64,000 bases of DNA from Candidatus Rickettsia kotlanii. Its GTDB lineage: Bacteria; Pseudomonadota; Alphaproteobacteria; Rickettsiales; Rickettsiaceae. The position numbers were made by a program, and so were the translations under genes. The stretch lies in NCBI GenBank assembly GCA_030295365.1, contig AP027062.1:330001-394000 (forward strand), given 5' to 3'. Of this stretch, positions 56,880-64,000 are shown in pieces. The first letter of the stretch is position 1. Each line of letters begins with the position of its first letter. The notes below the pieces were generated by a model. It made no database searches, was not told where the DNA came from, and saw only the letters and a program-made list of their open reading frames with translations.

Positions 56880-57888
56880 ATAACCTAACATATTCTGTCA
56901 AAAATTTTACATTTTCCGTAGGTGTTTCAGGCAAAATACCATGTCCTAAATTAAAGATAAAATTCTTTCCTTTCATTACCTGAAGAATTTTATAAGTTTT
57001 TTCTTTAATAATTTCCTTATTAGTTAATAATACAACCGGATCTAAATTACCTTGTACTATTACTTTATCACTCCACTCTTTCATTTTTTCAAGAGGGACC
57101 ATTTGATCTACAGCTAAAATATCTATTGGTACTTCTTTTATAAATTTTTCGTACAATAATCCCGCTCCTTTAGGAAAAGCAATTATAGGAGTTTTTGGAA
57201 AAACTTCTTTTACTTTTAGTACAATCTTTTTTGTTGGCTCTATTACAAATTTAGTAAATTCCTCTTCTGCAAGTACTCCTGACCATGAATCAAAAAGCTT
57301 TAAAACATCTGCTCCAGATTTTGCTTGATTTATAAGATGATCAGCTGTTTTTTCTGTAATAAAATTTAATAATTCTTCAGCAAGTATTTTATTTTCATAT
57401 ATGAATTTTTTGCTCGTTTTAAAATCCTGTTTTCCTTTTCCTTCTAGCATATAACTCATCACTGTCCAAGGACTACCTACAAATCCTATTAAAGAAGTGG
57501 GGGATGGTAATTCTTTTTTTACTTTTTTTATTATTTCATAAACCCTTTCTAATTTATCATTCGGATTGATTTGCAGATATTTAAAATCCTCTTGTGATTT
57601 GAATTGCTTTAATATAGGCCCTATATTTTCTTTAAAATCCACTTCCCATCCAAGAGCATGAGGTAAAACTAATATATCGGAAAAAATAATAGCTGCATCA
57701 AATCCATAACGTTTTATCGGTTGTAAGGTTACTTCCGTTGCTTTGTTAACATCATAACAAAAATCTAGAAAGTTTTTTGTTGTTTCTCTTACTTTTTTAT
57801 ATTCCAGCAAATATCTACCTGCTTGACGCATAAACCAAATAGGTATTTTATTACTATTTCCTTTTAACGGATTTACAATTTGTTTCAT
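56848..57888 (-). CDS. hemE: Uroporphyrinogen decarboxylase
   Basis: Removes four acetate carboxyls from uroporphyrinogen III. 346 residues with [19 protein letters not shown] (substrate-binding arginines), [31 protein letters not shown] and [16 protein letters not shown]. It is the first gene of hemE-hemH-hemJ, reading away from the origin-like interval, the same hemE-ori arrangement as in Caulobacter. Confidence 0.97.
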   Translation of the reverse strand: MKQIVNPLKGNSNKIPIWFMRQAGRYLLEYKKVRETTKNFLDFCYDVNKATEVTLQPIKRYGFDAAIIFSDILVLPHALGWEVDFKENIGPILKQFKSQEDFKYLQINPNDKLERVYEIIKKVKKELPSPTSLIGFVGSPWTVMSYMLEGKGKQDFKTSKKFIYENKILAEELLNFITEKTADHLINQAKSGADVLKLFDSWSGVLAEEEFTKFVIEPTKKIVLKVKEVFPKTPIIAFPKGAGLLYEKFIKEVPIDILAVDQMVPLEKMKEWSDKVIVQGNLDPVVLLTNKEIIKEKTYKILQVMKGKNFIFNLGHGILPETPTENVKFLTEYVRLYEEKDSNSTF

Positions 57889-58283
57889 ACTATTACTAAA
57901 AATACTAAAATAATAAGTATATTTATTATTTGTTGTTTATATAAATAGAATTATGTAGATTAAATGTTTTAAACAGAGTTATCAACAAAATTTTCATTAA
58001 AATTTTCTTAAAAATATCGGTATTTTTAATTATTATTCACATAAGTTTGTAATGAATTTATACAAGTGGATAATTAAGTGTAAAATTCATTTATAGTTTA
58101 GAAAAGACTATTTTTTCAAAGAAAAATGATATTTATTCACAATTTTATCCACAAACTATTCATTTAAAAGAAAATACACTAGATTTACTTGATTTAATAA
58201 GGATTTGAGGAAATTTTTAATAGATTTTAATAGGAAAAATAATAAGTTATTAAAAAATTTATCCACAATTACATGTGTAAAGT
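57889..58283. other. Putative chromosomal replication origin (oriC)
   Basis: Gene-free, extremely AT-rich 395 bases between hemE and the DUF299 gene. DnaA boxes: TTATCCACA at 58145-58153 and 58259-58267, TTATTCACA at 58033-58041 and 58133-58141, TTATCAACA at 57979-57987, and one reverse near-match AGTGGATAA at 58065-58073. TTAA-N7-TTAA, the CtrA consensus, lies at 57997-58011. The hemE side of the DUF299 gene is the origin described for R. prowazekii and C. crescentus (known). Confidence 0.85.
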
Positions 58284-59105
58284 ATGACAAAGCTAATTAT
58301 TCACTTAGTTTCAGACTCTTCCGTGCAAACTGCAAAATATGCAGCAAGTTCTGCCCTTGCACAATTTACTTCCGTAAAACCAAAATTATATCATTGGCCA
58401 ATGATTAGAAATTTGGAATTGCTAAATGAAGTATTAAGTAAAATAGAATATAAACATGGGATAGTATTATACACGATTGCCGATCAAGAACTCCGAAAAG
58501 CTTTAACGAAATTTTGCTATGAATTAAAAATTCCATGTATTTCTGTAATAGGTAAAATTATTAAAGAAATGTCCGTTTTTTCAGGTATTGAAATAGAAAA
58601 AGAACAGAATTACGACTATAAATTTGATAAAACTTATTTTGATACACTTAATGCCATAGATTATGCTATAAGACATGATGACGGACAAATGCTTAATGAA
58701 TTATCAGAGGCTGATATAATATTAATAGGTCCTTCTAGAACTTCTAAGACACCAACTTCCGTATTTCTAGCGTATAACGGTTTAAAAGCTGCCAATATTC
58801 CTTATGTTTATAATTGCCCCTTTCTTGATTTTATAGAAAAAGATATAGATCAATTGGTAGTAGGACTCGTTATTAATCCAAATAGGTTAATTGAGATAAG
58901 GGAAGCTAGATTAAATCTATTACAAATTAGCGAAAATAAAAGTTATACGGATTTTAATATAGTACAAAAAGAGTGCCTAGAAGTCAGAAAAATTTGTGAT
59001 CAAAGAAATTGGCCGGTAATTGATGTGTCGACTAGATCAATAGAGGAAACAGCAGCTTTAATAATGCGAATATATTATAATAGAAAAAATAAATATAATA
59101 AATAA
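58284..59105 (+). CDS. PPDK regulatory kinase/phosphorylase (DUF299)
   Basis: Bifunctional ADP-dependent kinase and Pi-dependent pyrophosphorylase controlling pyruvate phosphate dikinase or PEP synthetase. 273 residues with the family opening [20 protein letters not shown] and the P-loop-like [20 protein letters not shown], then [17 protein letters not shown]. Homologue of the gene numbered first in several rickettsial genomes because it borders the origin; its start overlaps the last DnaA box region closely. Confidence 0.93.
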   Translation: MTKLIIHLVSDSSVQTAKYAASSALAQFTSVKPKLYHWPMIRNLELLNEVLSKIEYKHGIVLYTIADQELRKALTKFCYELKIPCISVIGKIIKEMSVFSGIEIEKEQNYDYKFDKTYFDTLNAIDYAIRHDDGQMLNELSEADIILIGPSRTSKTPTSVFLAYNGLKAANIPYVYNCPFLDFIEKDIDQLVVGLVINPNRLIEIREARLNLLQISENKSYTDFNIVQKECLEVRKICDQRNWPVIDVSTRSIEETAALIMRIYYNRKNKYNK

Positions 59106-59168
59106 AAAGATTTTCATTATTTACAAGTAGAAGCCTGTACTTTATAATTTTATTTATAAATATAGATG

Positions 59169-59414
59169 TTGTCCATATGAATCTGAAAACAACACTATGT
59201 TATTCCTGCTTTTAACAACCTTATTGCATAACTCGTTAGGAATCTAGTAAAACCTATAAAAATTTGTTTTTTAGGCTTATTTTATTAAATGTGTAACTTC
59301 TATATAAATATTTGAAGTTATTTTTCTGGATCCCCGCCTACGCGCGGGGATGACATAACGAGTTATGCAATAAGGTTGTTAAAAGCAGGAATAACATAAA
59401 AGTCATATGGACAA
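59169..59414. repeat. Large composite palindrome
   Basis: Left arm 59196-59238 and right arm 59356-59398 are perfect 43-base inverted copies (left begins tatgttattcctgctttt), and beyond them ttgtccatatga at 59169-59180 matches tcatatggacaa at 59403-59414. The centre (59239-59355) is a family B element missing its own outer end (ggaatctagtaaaac ... ctggatccccgcctacgcg). It fills the gap between the DUF299 gene and trxA; the remaining 60 bases show nothing else. Confidence 0.9.
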
Positions 59415-59438
59415 TGCTACAAAAACATAGAGGGATTT

Positions 59439-59756
59439 ATGGCAAATGACGTAACGGATAGCTCTTTTAAAAAGGAAGTATTAGAATCGGATTTACCTGT
59501 ACTGGTTGATTTTTGGGCAGAATGGTGCGGACCGTGTAAAATGTTAACACCGATAATAGATGAAATCAGTAAAGAATTACAAGGCAAAGTAAAAGTACTT
59601 AAAATGAATATTGATGAAAATCCTAACACTCCTTCAGAATACGGTATTCGTAGTATTCCAACGATAATGTTATTTAAAAACGGTGAACAAAAAGATACTC
59701 AAGTAGGTTTGCAACAAAAAAATTCTCTTTTAGATTGGATTAACAAATCTATTTAA
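59439..59756 (+). CDS. trxA: Thioredoxin
   Basis: Cytosolic dithiol reductase. 105 residues with the active-site WAEWCGPCKMLTPIIDEI, the buried YGIRSIPTIMLFKNGEQ (cis-proline) and a normal C-terminal helix. The abc exporter ATPase gene starts 11 bases downstream, so it may share the transcript. Confidence 0.97.
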   Translation: MANDVTDSSFKKEVLESDLPVLVDFWAEWCGPCKMLTPIIDEISKELQGKVKVLKMNIDENPNTPSEYGIRSIPTIMLFKNGEQKDTQVGLQQKNSLLDWINKSI

Positions 59757-59766
59757 TATTTATTTT

Positions 59767-60516
59767 ATGTCACTTAGCCATCCAAAAGTATTTATAGAGG
59801 TAACTAATGGTTATGTTGAAGGTATTGATACTCATAAAAGAGCTCAAGGTTTAAAGCATTTCTTCTTGAAAAAAGGAGTCTCTCTTTCTCCAAATGTACC
59901 TATATTAAACAATATTAATTTTTCTTGTTATGAGGGAGAAAAAATAGCTTTTATAGGGAGTAACGGTTCGGGAAAAAGTTCTCTTCTAAAGCTAATCGCT
60001 GGAATATATCCGTTAAAATCCGGTACAGTCAAAGTTCATGGAGATATTGCAGCAATTATAGATATGGGAGTTGGTTTTGAGCCTGAGCAAACTGGTCGTG
60101 AAAATATAAAAATGTTAATGCTATATAATAATATACTGGATAAATATAGCAAAGAAATTGAAAAAGAAATTATAAATTTTTCAGAACTTGGTAGTAAAAT
60201 TGATTTACCGATAAAAATTTATAGCTCCGGTATGTTATCACGTCTTGCTTTTTCTGTATCGATATTTCAAAATCCGCAGATTCTATTACTTGATGAAGTT
60301 TTTGCGGCAGGCGATAGTTATTTTATAGAAAAATCTCTTAGTTTAATGAAGAATAAATTTAAAAATACTCCTATTTCAATAATAGTAAGCCATCAAGAAG
60401 AAATTATAAAAGATAACTGCGATAGATGTATTTTATTAAAAGACGGCAATATTATAGGTGATGGTACACCATCGGAAATGTTTAAAATCTATAACCAACA
60501 ACAAGGAAATTCATAA
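59767..60516 (+). CDS. Polysaccharide/O-antigen exporter ATPase (Wzt-like)
   Basis: ATPase of an ABC-2 exporter for surface polysaccharide. Walker A FIGSNGSGKSSLLKLIAG, signature YSSGMLSRLAFSVSIF and Walker B LLLDEVFAAGD have the form typical of Wzt/TagH/KpsT proteins. 249 residues, so the C-terminal carbohydrate-binding domain of long Wzt proteins is absent. Adjacent to the permease by one base; together they probably move O-antigen or an undecaprenyl-linked glycan across the inner membrane. Confidence 0.9.
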   Translation: MSLSHPKVFIEVTNGYVEGIDTHKRAQGLKHFFLKKGVSLSPNVPILNNINFSCYEGEKIAFIGSNGSGKSSLLKLIAGIYPLKSGTVKVHGDIAAIIDMGVGFEPEQTGRENIKMLMLYNNILDKYSKEIEKEIINFSELGSKIDLPIKIYSSGMLSRLAFSVSIFQNPQILLLDEVFAAGDSYFIEKSLSLMKNKFKNTPISIIVSHQEEIIKDNCDRCILLKDGNIIGDGTPSEMFKIYNQQQGNS

Positions 60517-61293
60517 ATGATAAAGTATTTTTTTTCTAAAAAATACTGGCGGGCAATAGCATTACTAGTTAAAGCTTCTATAATTAGACAAAATAAAGAT
60601 TCTTTTTTAGGTTCTTTATGGAGTTTAATTCAGCCTTTTATTCACATAATGGTAATTTCATATTTTTTCGGTTTTTTATTAAGACAGCCGAGAGAATTTA
60701 TGGTAATGAACTTAGTCGGCGGTATTCCTTTGTGGAGTTTTATAGTAAGCAGCTTAACGATTTGTTCAAGTTCTTTAGTTATACGTGATCAAATAATAAA
60801 AAAAGTTAGAATTTCTAAGACTTTTTTTCCCGTTGCGGATAGTTTAGGGCAATTATATACTTTAATTTGCTCATTTTCAGCAATGTATTTTGCTTTTATT
60901 TTGTTATTTCCAGAAAAATTTTCTTGGCAAATAATATTTATGCCGATATTAATTTTGCCCTTAATAATATGTGTGATTAGCGGTTCTATCGCAGTAGCAT
61001 TTTTAACGCCGTATATTCGAGATATTCCGCAAATGTTGAGTGTTATTCTTGGAGTTATTTATTGGAGTATACCAATAGTTTATCCATATTCGCTAATTCC
61101 GGAGTCTAAAAAGATATATTTTGAATTTAATCCGTTCTTTTTAGTTATAAGACCCGTACAAGCGTTGGTGATTGATGGAACATTACCGGATATGATGCTA
61201 ATAGTTAAGTCTATTATAGTTGCATTTATTACTGTTTGTATCAGTTATTTAATTTATAGACAATTTTCTAAAAGAGTTATTTATTATTTATGA
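60517..61293 (+). CDS. Polysaccharide ABC exporter permease (Wzm-like, ABC-2)
   Basis: Inner-membrane partner of the Wzt-like ATPase. 258 residues and about six helices; FLGSLWSLIQPFIHIMVISY, LLFPEKFSWQIIFMPILILP and PYIRDIPQMLSVILGVIYWS are typical of ABC-2 polysaccharide permeases, and FNPFFLVIRPVQALVIDG is the conserved late segment. It starts directly after the ATPase stop and overlaps the next gene by 4 bases (ATGA). Confidence 0.9.
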   Translation: MIKYFFSKKYWRAIALLVKASIIRQNKDSFLGSLWSLIQPFIHIMVISYFFGFLLRQPREFMVMNLVGGIPLWSFIVSSLTICSSSLVIRDQIIKKVRISKTFFPVADSLGQLYTLICSFSAMYFAFILLFPEKFSWQIIFMPILILPLIICVISGSIAVAFLTPYIRDIPQMLSVILGVIYWSIPIVYPYSLIPESKKIYFEFNPFFLVIRPVQALVIDGTLPDMMLIVKSIIVAFITVCISYLIYRQFSKRVIYYL

Positions 61294-64000
61294 AACTTGG
61301 TTTTAATCTAGATTTTAATGAATTAGATTTAGCCGGACTTAAAAAATTAGATCAAATATTTTTAGATTATCTCTTTAAAGCCGATAGATCTTTGCATAAA
61401 GATTTAATGTTATTTAGATCGACTCCTCTCTCCATTATTCCAAAAGATTATTCCGAGTTTTTGCTAAAAATTTCCCCTCATTTAGACGATTTTTTAGCAG
61501 AGTTATTTTGTATTTCAAAAGAAATAACGATATCAAGGTTAAAACATAAAGATTTTGATATTATTTATGAATGTAAAAGAAAATTTGTTCAACGTGTTGC
61601 CGTAAAAAAATATCCACCGGAAAAAATAAAAGATATTGATTTTGAAGATGTGTATTTAAAACTAACTGATTTTATAGGTGTGAATTTTACTTCTAGAGAA
61701 TTTGCCAAACAAATAATTATATGGCAACAGGCAGAAGAAAGTTTTGCAGAAGAATTAGACATAGCAGCTAGGTATGCTGCGTATAGGGTTTATTCGTGTG
61801 AGGGTATCAAGCTACAGGATGATATCCTATTCAACCTCCCACAAAAACTAGATAAAGAAAATCTAACAGACGATAAAAAAATATTAAAATCCCAAAAAAA
61901 TGAGAGAGTAGATTTTGAATATACAGATTCTTTTTTAAATTTAGATGAAGCTTTGAACCATTCTCATTATTGTATTTATTGCCATAAGCAGGATAAGGAT
62001 AGCTGTTCTAAGGGATTGCTGCAACCTCAGAATCATCATTGTGAGGAGCGAAGCGACGTGGCAATCTCAGGAGATTTAACGAGATTGCCACGCTCCTTAC
62101 AGTCGTTCGCAATGACAGATTTAAAACAAGGCTGCCCGTTAAAACAAAAAATTTCTGAAATGAACTATGTTAAGGCACAAGGTTTTAACCTAGGTGCTCT
62201 TGCTATTATCGTTATTGATAATCCGATGGTTGCAGCAACAGGTCATAGGATTTGTAATGATTGCTCAAAAGCTTGTATTTACCAAAAACAAGATCCGGTA
62301 AATATCCCATTAATAGAATCAAATATTTTAGAAGAAACGCTTAAATTACCTTACGGCTTAGAGATATATTTACTGCTTACTCGTTGGAATCCGCTTAATA
62401 TTTATGCACCGCTTCCGAAAGAACCTACTAATTATAATATTTTAGTTACCGGTCTTGGTCCTGCAGGTTTTAGTCTTAGCTATTATTTATTACGGTCAGG
62501 TCATAATGTTGTGGCTATTGACGGTTTAAAAATTACTCTAATGCCTTTTGATGTTCATAAGCCTATAAAATTTTGGCATGAATATAAAAATTTGTTATCG
62601 GAAAGAATGCCAAGAGGATTTGGAGGGGTAGCAGAATATGGGATTACCGTTCGGTGGGATAAAAATAATCTCGATATATTGCAGCTAATATTAGAGAGAA
62701 ATAATAATTTCAAATATTATGATGGAGTAGCTTTAGATTTTAATATAACGAAAGAACAAGCTTTCGATTTGGGTTTTGACTATATAGCTTTTTGCATTGG
62801 AGCAGGCCAGCCGAAAGTTTTAGATATAGAAAATTTTGAAGCTAAGGGCGTAAAAACGGCTTCTGATTTCTTAATGACTTTGCAAAGCGGAGGGGCATTT
62901 TTGAAAAATTCTAATACTAATATGGTAATTAGGATGCCGATTGCGGTAATAGGCGGCGGTCTTACTTCCTTAGATGCAGCAACGGAAAGTTTATATTACT
63001 ATAAAAAACAAGTAGAGGAATTTGCTGAAGATTATATGGCAAAAGATTTAACGGAGGAAGATAAAGAAATAGCTGAAGAATTTATTGCTCATGCAAAATT
63101 GTTTAAAGAAGCTAAAAATAATGAAGAATTAAGAAAGGTTTTTAATAAGCTTGGGGGTGCTACTGTCTACTATCGTGGAAGATTGCAAGATTCGCCGGCA
63201 TATAAATTAAATCACGAGGAGCTAATATATGCATTAGCACTTGGTGTTGATTTTAAGGAAAATATGCAACCTTTAAGGATTAATGTTGATAAGTACGGTC
63301 ATGTGGAATCTGTGGAGTTTGAGAATCGAAACCATCATTGCGAGCAGTCAAAGACTGCGTGGCAATCTCAGGAGTTTGGCTTAACAAAATTGCCGCGTCA
63401 ATGCTACGCATTTCCTCGTAATGACATCAAAACCAAAACCGTGATTATGGCAATCGGTATAGAAAATAACACTCAATTTGATGAGGATAAATATAGTTAT
63501 TTTGGTGATTGTAATCCTAAATATTCGGGTAGTGTAGTGAAGGCTCTTGCTAGTACCAAAGAAGGGTACGACGCTATTAACAAAAGGCTTATAAATAATA
63601 ATCCTAGCTTTAAAGGTAGTTATAAAGATTTTTGTACGCAGCTTGATTATTTGCTGACTTCTAGGGTTAATAAAATAAATATTTTAGATGATAAAACTTT
63701 TGAGTTGATAATTCATTCGCCGCTTGCTGCTAAAAATTTTAAGTTCGGACAGTTTTTTCGCTTACAAAATTATTCTGAAGATGCTGCTAAGTTAATAGAG
63801 CCTGTAGCCTTAAGCCCTATCGATATTGATGTAGAAAAAGGCTTAATTAGCTTTATAGTTTTTGAAGTCGGTAAATCTACTAGCTTATGTAAAACATTAT
63901 CTGAAAATGAGAAAGTAGTTTTAATGGGACCGACAGGTTCGCCGCTAGAAATACCTCAAAATAAAAAAATAGTTATTGTTGATTTTGAAGCCGGTAATAT
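61290..64000 (+). CDS. GltD-like Fe-S flavoprotein oxidoreductase, 3'-truncated by window edge
   Basis: Open for 903 codons to the window end. It has a helical N-domain unlike ordinary GltD (1-230), an Fe-S region (HYCIYCHKQDKDSCSKG, GCPLKQKI, HRICNDCSKACIYQKQ), an FAD fold LVTGLGPAGFSLSYYLLRSG, an NAD fold IAVIGGGLTSLDAATES, and from about 780 a ferredoxin-reductase-like domain (FKFGQFFRLQNYS). It resembles glutamate-synthase beta chain and related NADPH oxidoreductases; no large subunit is beside it. Two palindromic elements (residues 250-276 and 683-712) are translated in frame. Overlaps the permease gene by 4 bases. Confidence 0.8.
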   Translation, partial: MKLGFNLDFNELDLAGLKKLDQIFLDYLFKADRSLHKDLMLFRSTPLSIIPKDYSEFLLKISPHLDDFLAELFCISKEITISRLKHKDFDIIYECKRKFVQRVAVKKYPPEKIKDIDFEDVYLKLTDFIGVNFTSREFAKQIIIWQQAEESFAEELDIAARYAAYRVYSCEGIKLQDDILFNLPQKLDKENLTDDKKILKSQKNERVDFEYTDSFLNLDEALNHSHYCIYCHKQDKDSCSKGLLQPQNHHCEERSDVAISGDLTRLPRSLQSFAMTDLKQGCPLKQKISEMNYVKAQGFNLGALAIIVIDNPMVAATGHRICNDCSKACIYQKQDPVNIPLIESNILEETLKLPYGLEIYLLLTRWNPLNIYAPLPKEPTNYNILVTGLGPAGFSLSYYLLRSGHNVVAIDGLKITLMPFDVHKPIKFWHEYKNLLSERMPRGFGGVAEYGITVRWDKNNLDILQLILERNNNFKYYDGVALDFNITKEQAFDLGFDYIAFCIGAGQPKVLDIENFEAKGVKTASDFLMTLQSGGAFLKNSNTNMVIRMPIAVIGGGLTSLDAATESLYYYKKQVEEFAEDYMAKDLTEEDKEIAEEFIAHAKLFKEAKNNEELRKVFNKLGGATVYYRGRLQDSPAYKLNHEELIYALALGVDFKENMQPLRINVDKYGHVESVEFENRNHHCEQSKTAWQSQEFGLTKLPRQCYAFPRNDIKTKTVIMAIGIENNTQFDEDKYSYFGDCNPKYSGSVVKALASTKEGYDAINKRLINNNPSFKGSYKDFCTQLDYLLTSRVNKINILDDKTFELIIHSPLAAKNFKFGQFFRLQNYSEDAAKLIEPVALSPIDIDVEKGLISFIVFEVGKSTSLCKTLSENEKVVLMGPTGSPLEIPQNKKIVIVDFEAGN
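62037..62116 (+). repeat. Palindromic element (family A) in frame inside the GltD-like gene
   Basis: cattgtgaggagcgaagcga at the left and gtcgttcgcaatgac at the right are the family A ends. In the gene frame it reads HCEERSDVAISGDLTRLPRS then LQSFAMTD, no stops. It lies between two cysteine groups of the Fe-S region, so its 27 residues form an added loop. Confidence 0.88.
63336..63425 (+). repeat. Second in-frame palindromic element in the GltD-like gene
   Basis: cattgcgagcagtcaaagac at the left and tttcctcgtaatgac at the right; translated as HCEQSKTAWQSQEFGLTKLP then RQCYAFPRND between VESVEFENR and TKTVIMAIGIENN, a beta hairpin before the nucleotide-fold end. It is in the same gene frame as the first element and stop-free. 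Confidence 0.88.

Overview
The window is chromosomal DNA of an obligate intracellular alphaproteobacterium of the genus Rickettsia. I infer this from the strong AT bias, a citrate synthase of rickettsial type, a fused prmC-trmB gene, a retropepsin-like inner-membrane protease, many short dispersed palindromic elements (some inside genes and translated in frame), many decaying genes, and the gene pair hemE / DUF299 regulator flanking an origin-like interval. The species cannot be fixed from the sequence alone; the repeat and pseudogene load looks more like spotted-fever or transitional-group genomes than typhus-group ones (inference).

Layout. 1-6 kb: end of trigger factor, obgE, gltA, a ruined toxin-antitoxin pair, a uracil-DNA glycosylase and rluD. 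6-9.3 kb: three small unrecognised ORFs, then prmC with an in-frame palindromic insertion; its fused trmB half is cut off by a stop and a frameshift. 8.3-12.1 kb: Sua5-glyS-glyQ joined by 4-nt overlaps. 12.1-14.8 kb: decayed vapBC, queH and a three-lesion MFS transporter pseudogene. 15.0-18.3 kb: a three-gene operon of unknown membrane proteins whose first two members have the topology of PilM-PilN/GspL and PilO/GspM. 18.4-29.7 kb: housekeeping (alaS, truA, rpoD-dnaG, a polyprenol-kinase-like gene, greA, pntA in two parts, lolA, 4.5S RNA). 30-31.8 kb: dnaX with an A10 tract, and ybaB.

32-38 kb is an accessory graveyard (ankyrin protein, beta-lactamase-like protein, antitoxin StbD, relB/yafQ) around the live genes for a retropepsin, glnQ, an MBL hydrolase and a PAP2 phosphatase. 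lptF, holC, tRNA-Leu and dapE follow. 40.9-44.4 kb holds a wrecked type I restriction-modification locus and a broken nhaA. 44.4-49.5 kb is compact: a DUF218 protein, lipB and an AmiD-type amidase in one overlapping operon, tRNA-Thr, rpsP, rpmG, mutL and a 54-aa zinc protein. 49.7-52 kb is again decayed (short-chain dehydrogenase, a rickettsial protein, a TPR protein), ending in an exact 137-bp tandem duplication of the promoter and 5' end of an intact MFS transporter gene.

53.4-57.9 kb contains four late haem genes (hemF; hemJ-hemH-hemE). Beyond hemE lies a gene-free AT-rich interval with DnaA boxes and a CtrA-type site, the likely chromosomal origin, then the DUF299 kinase/phosphatase, a large composite palindrome, trxA, a two-gene polysaccharide ABC exporter, and a GltD-like flavoprotein running off the window that carries two in-frame translated palindromic elements. 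The main themes are reductive decay of defence, toxin and transport genes beside preserved core functions, and palindromic repeats that colonise intergenic DNA, each other, and coding sequence.
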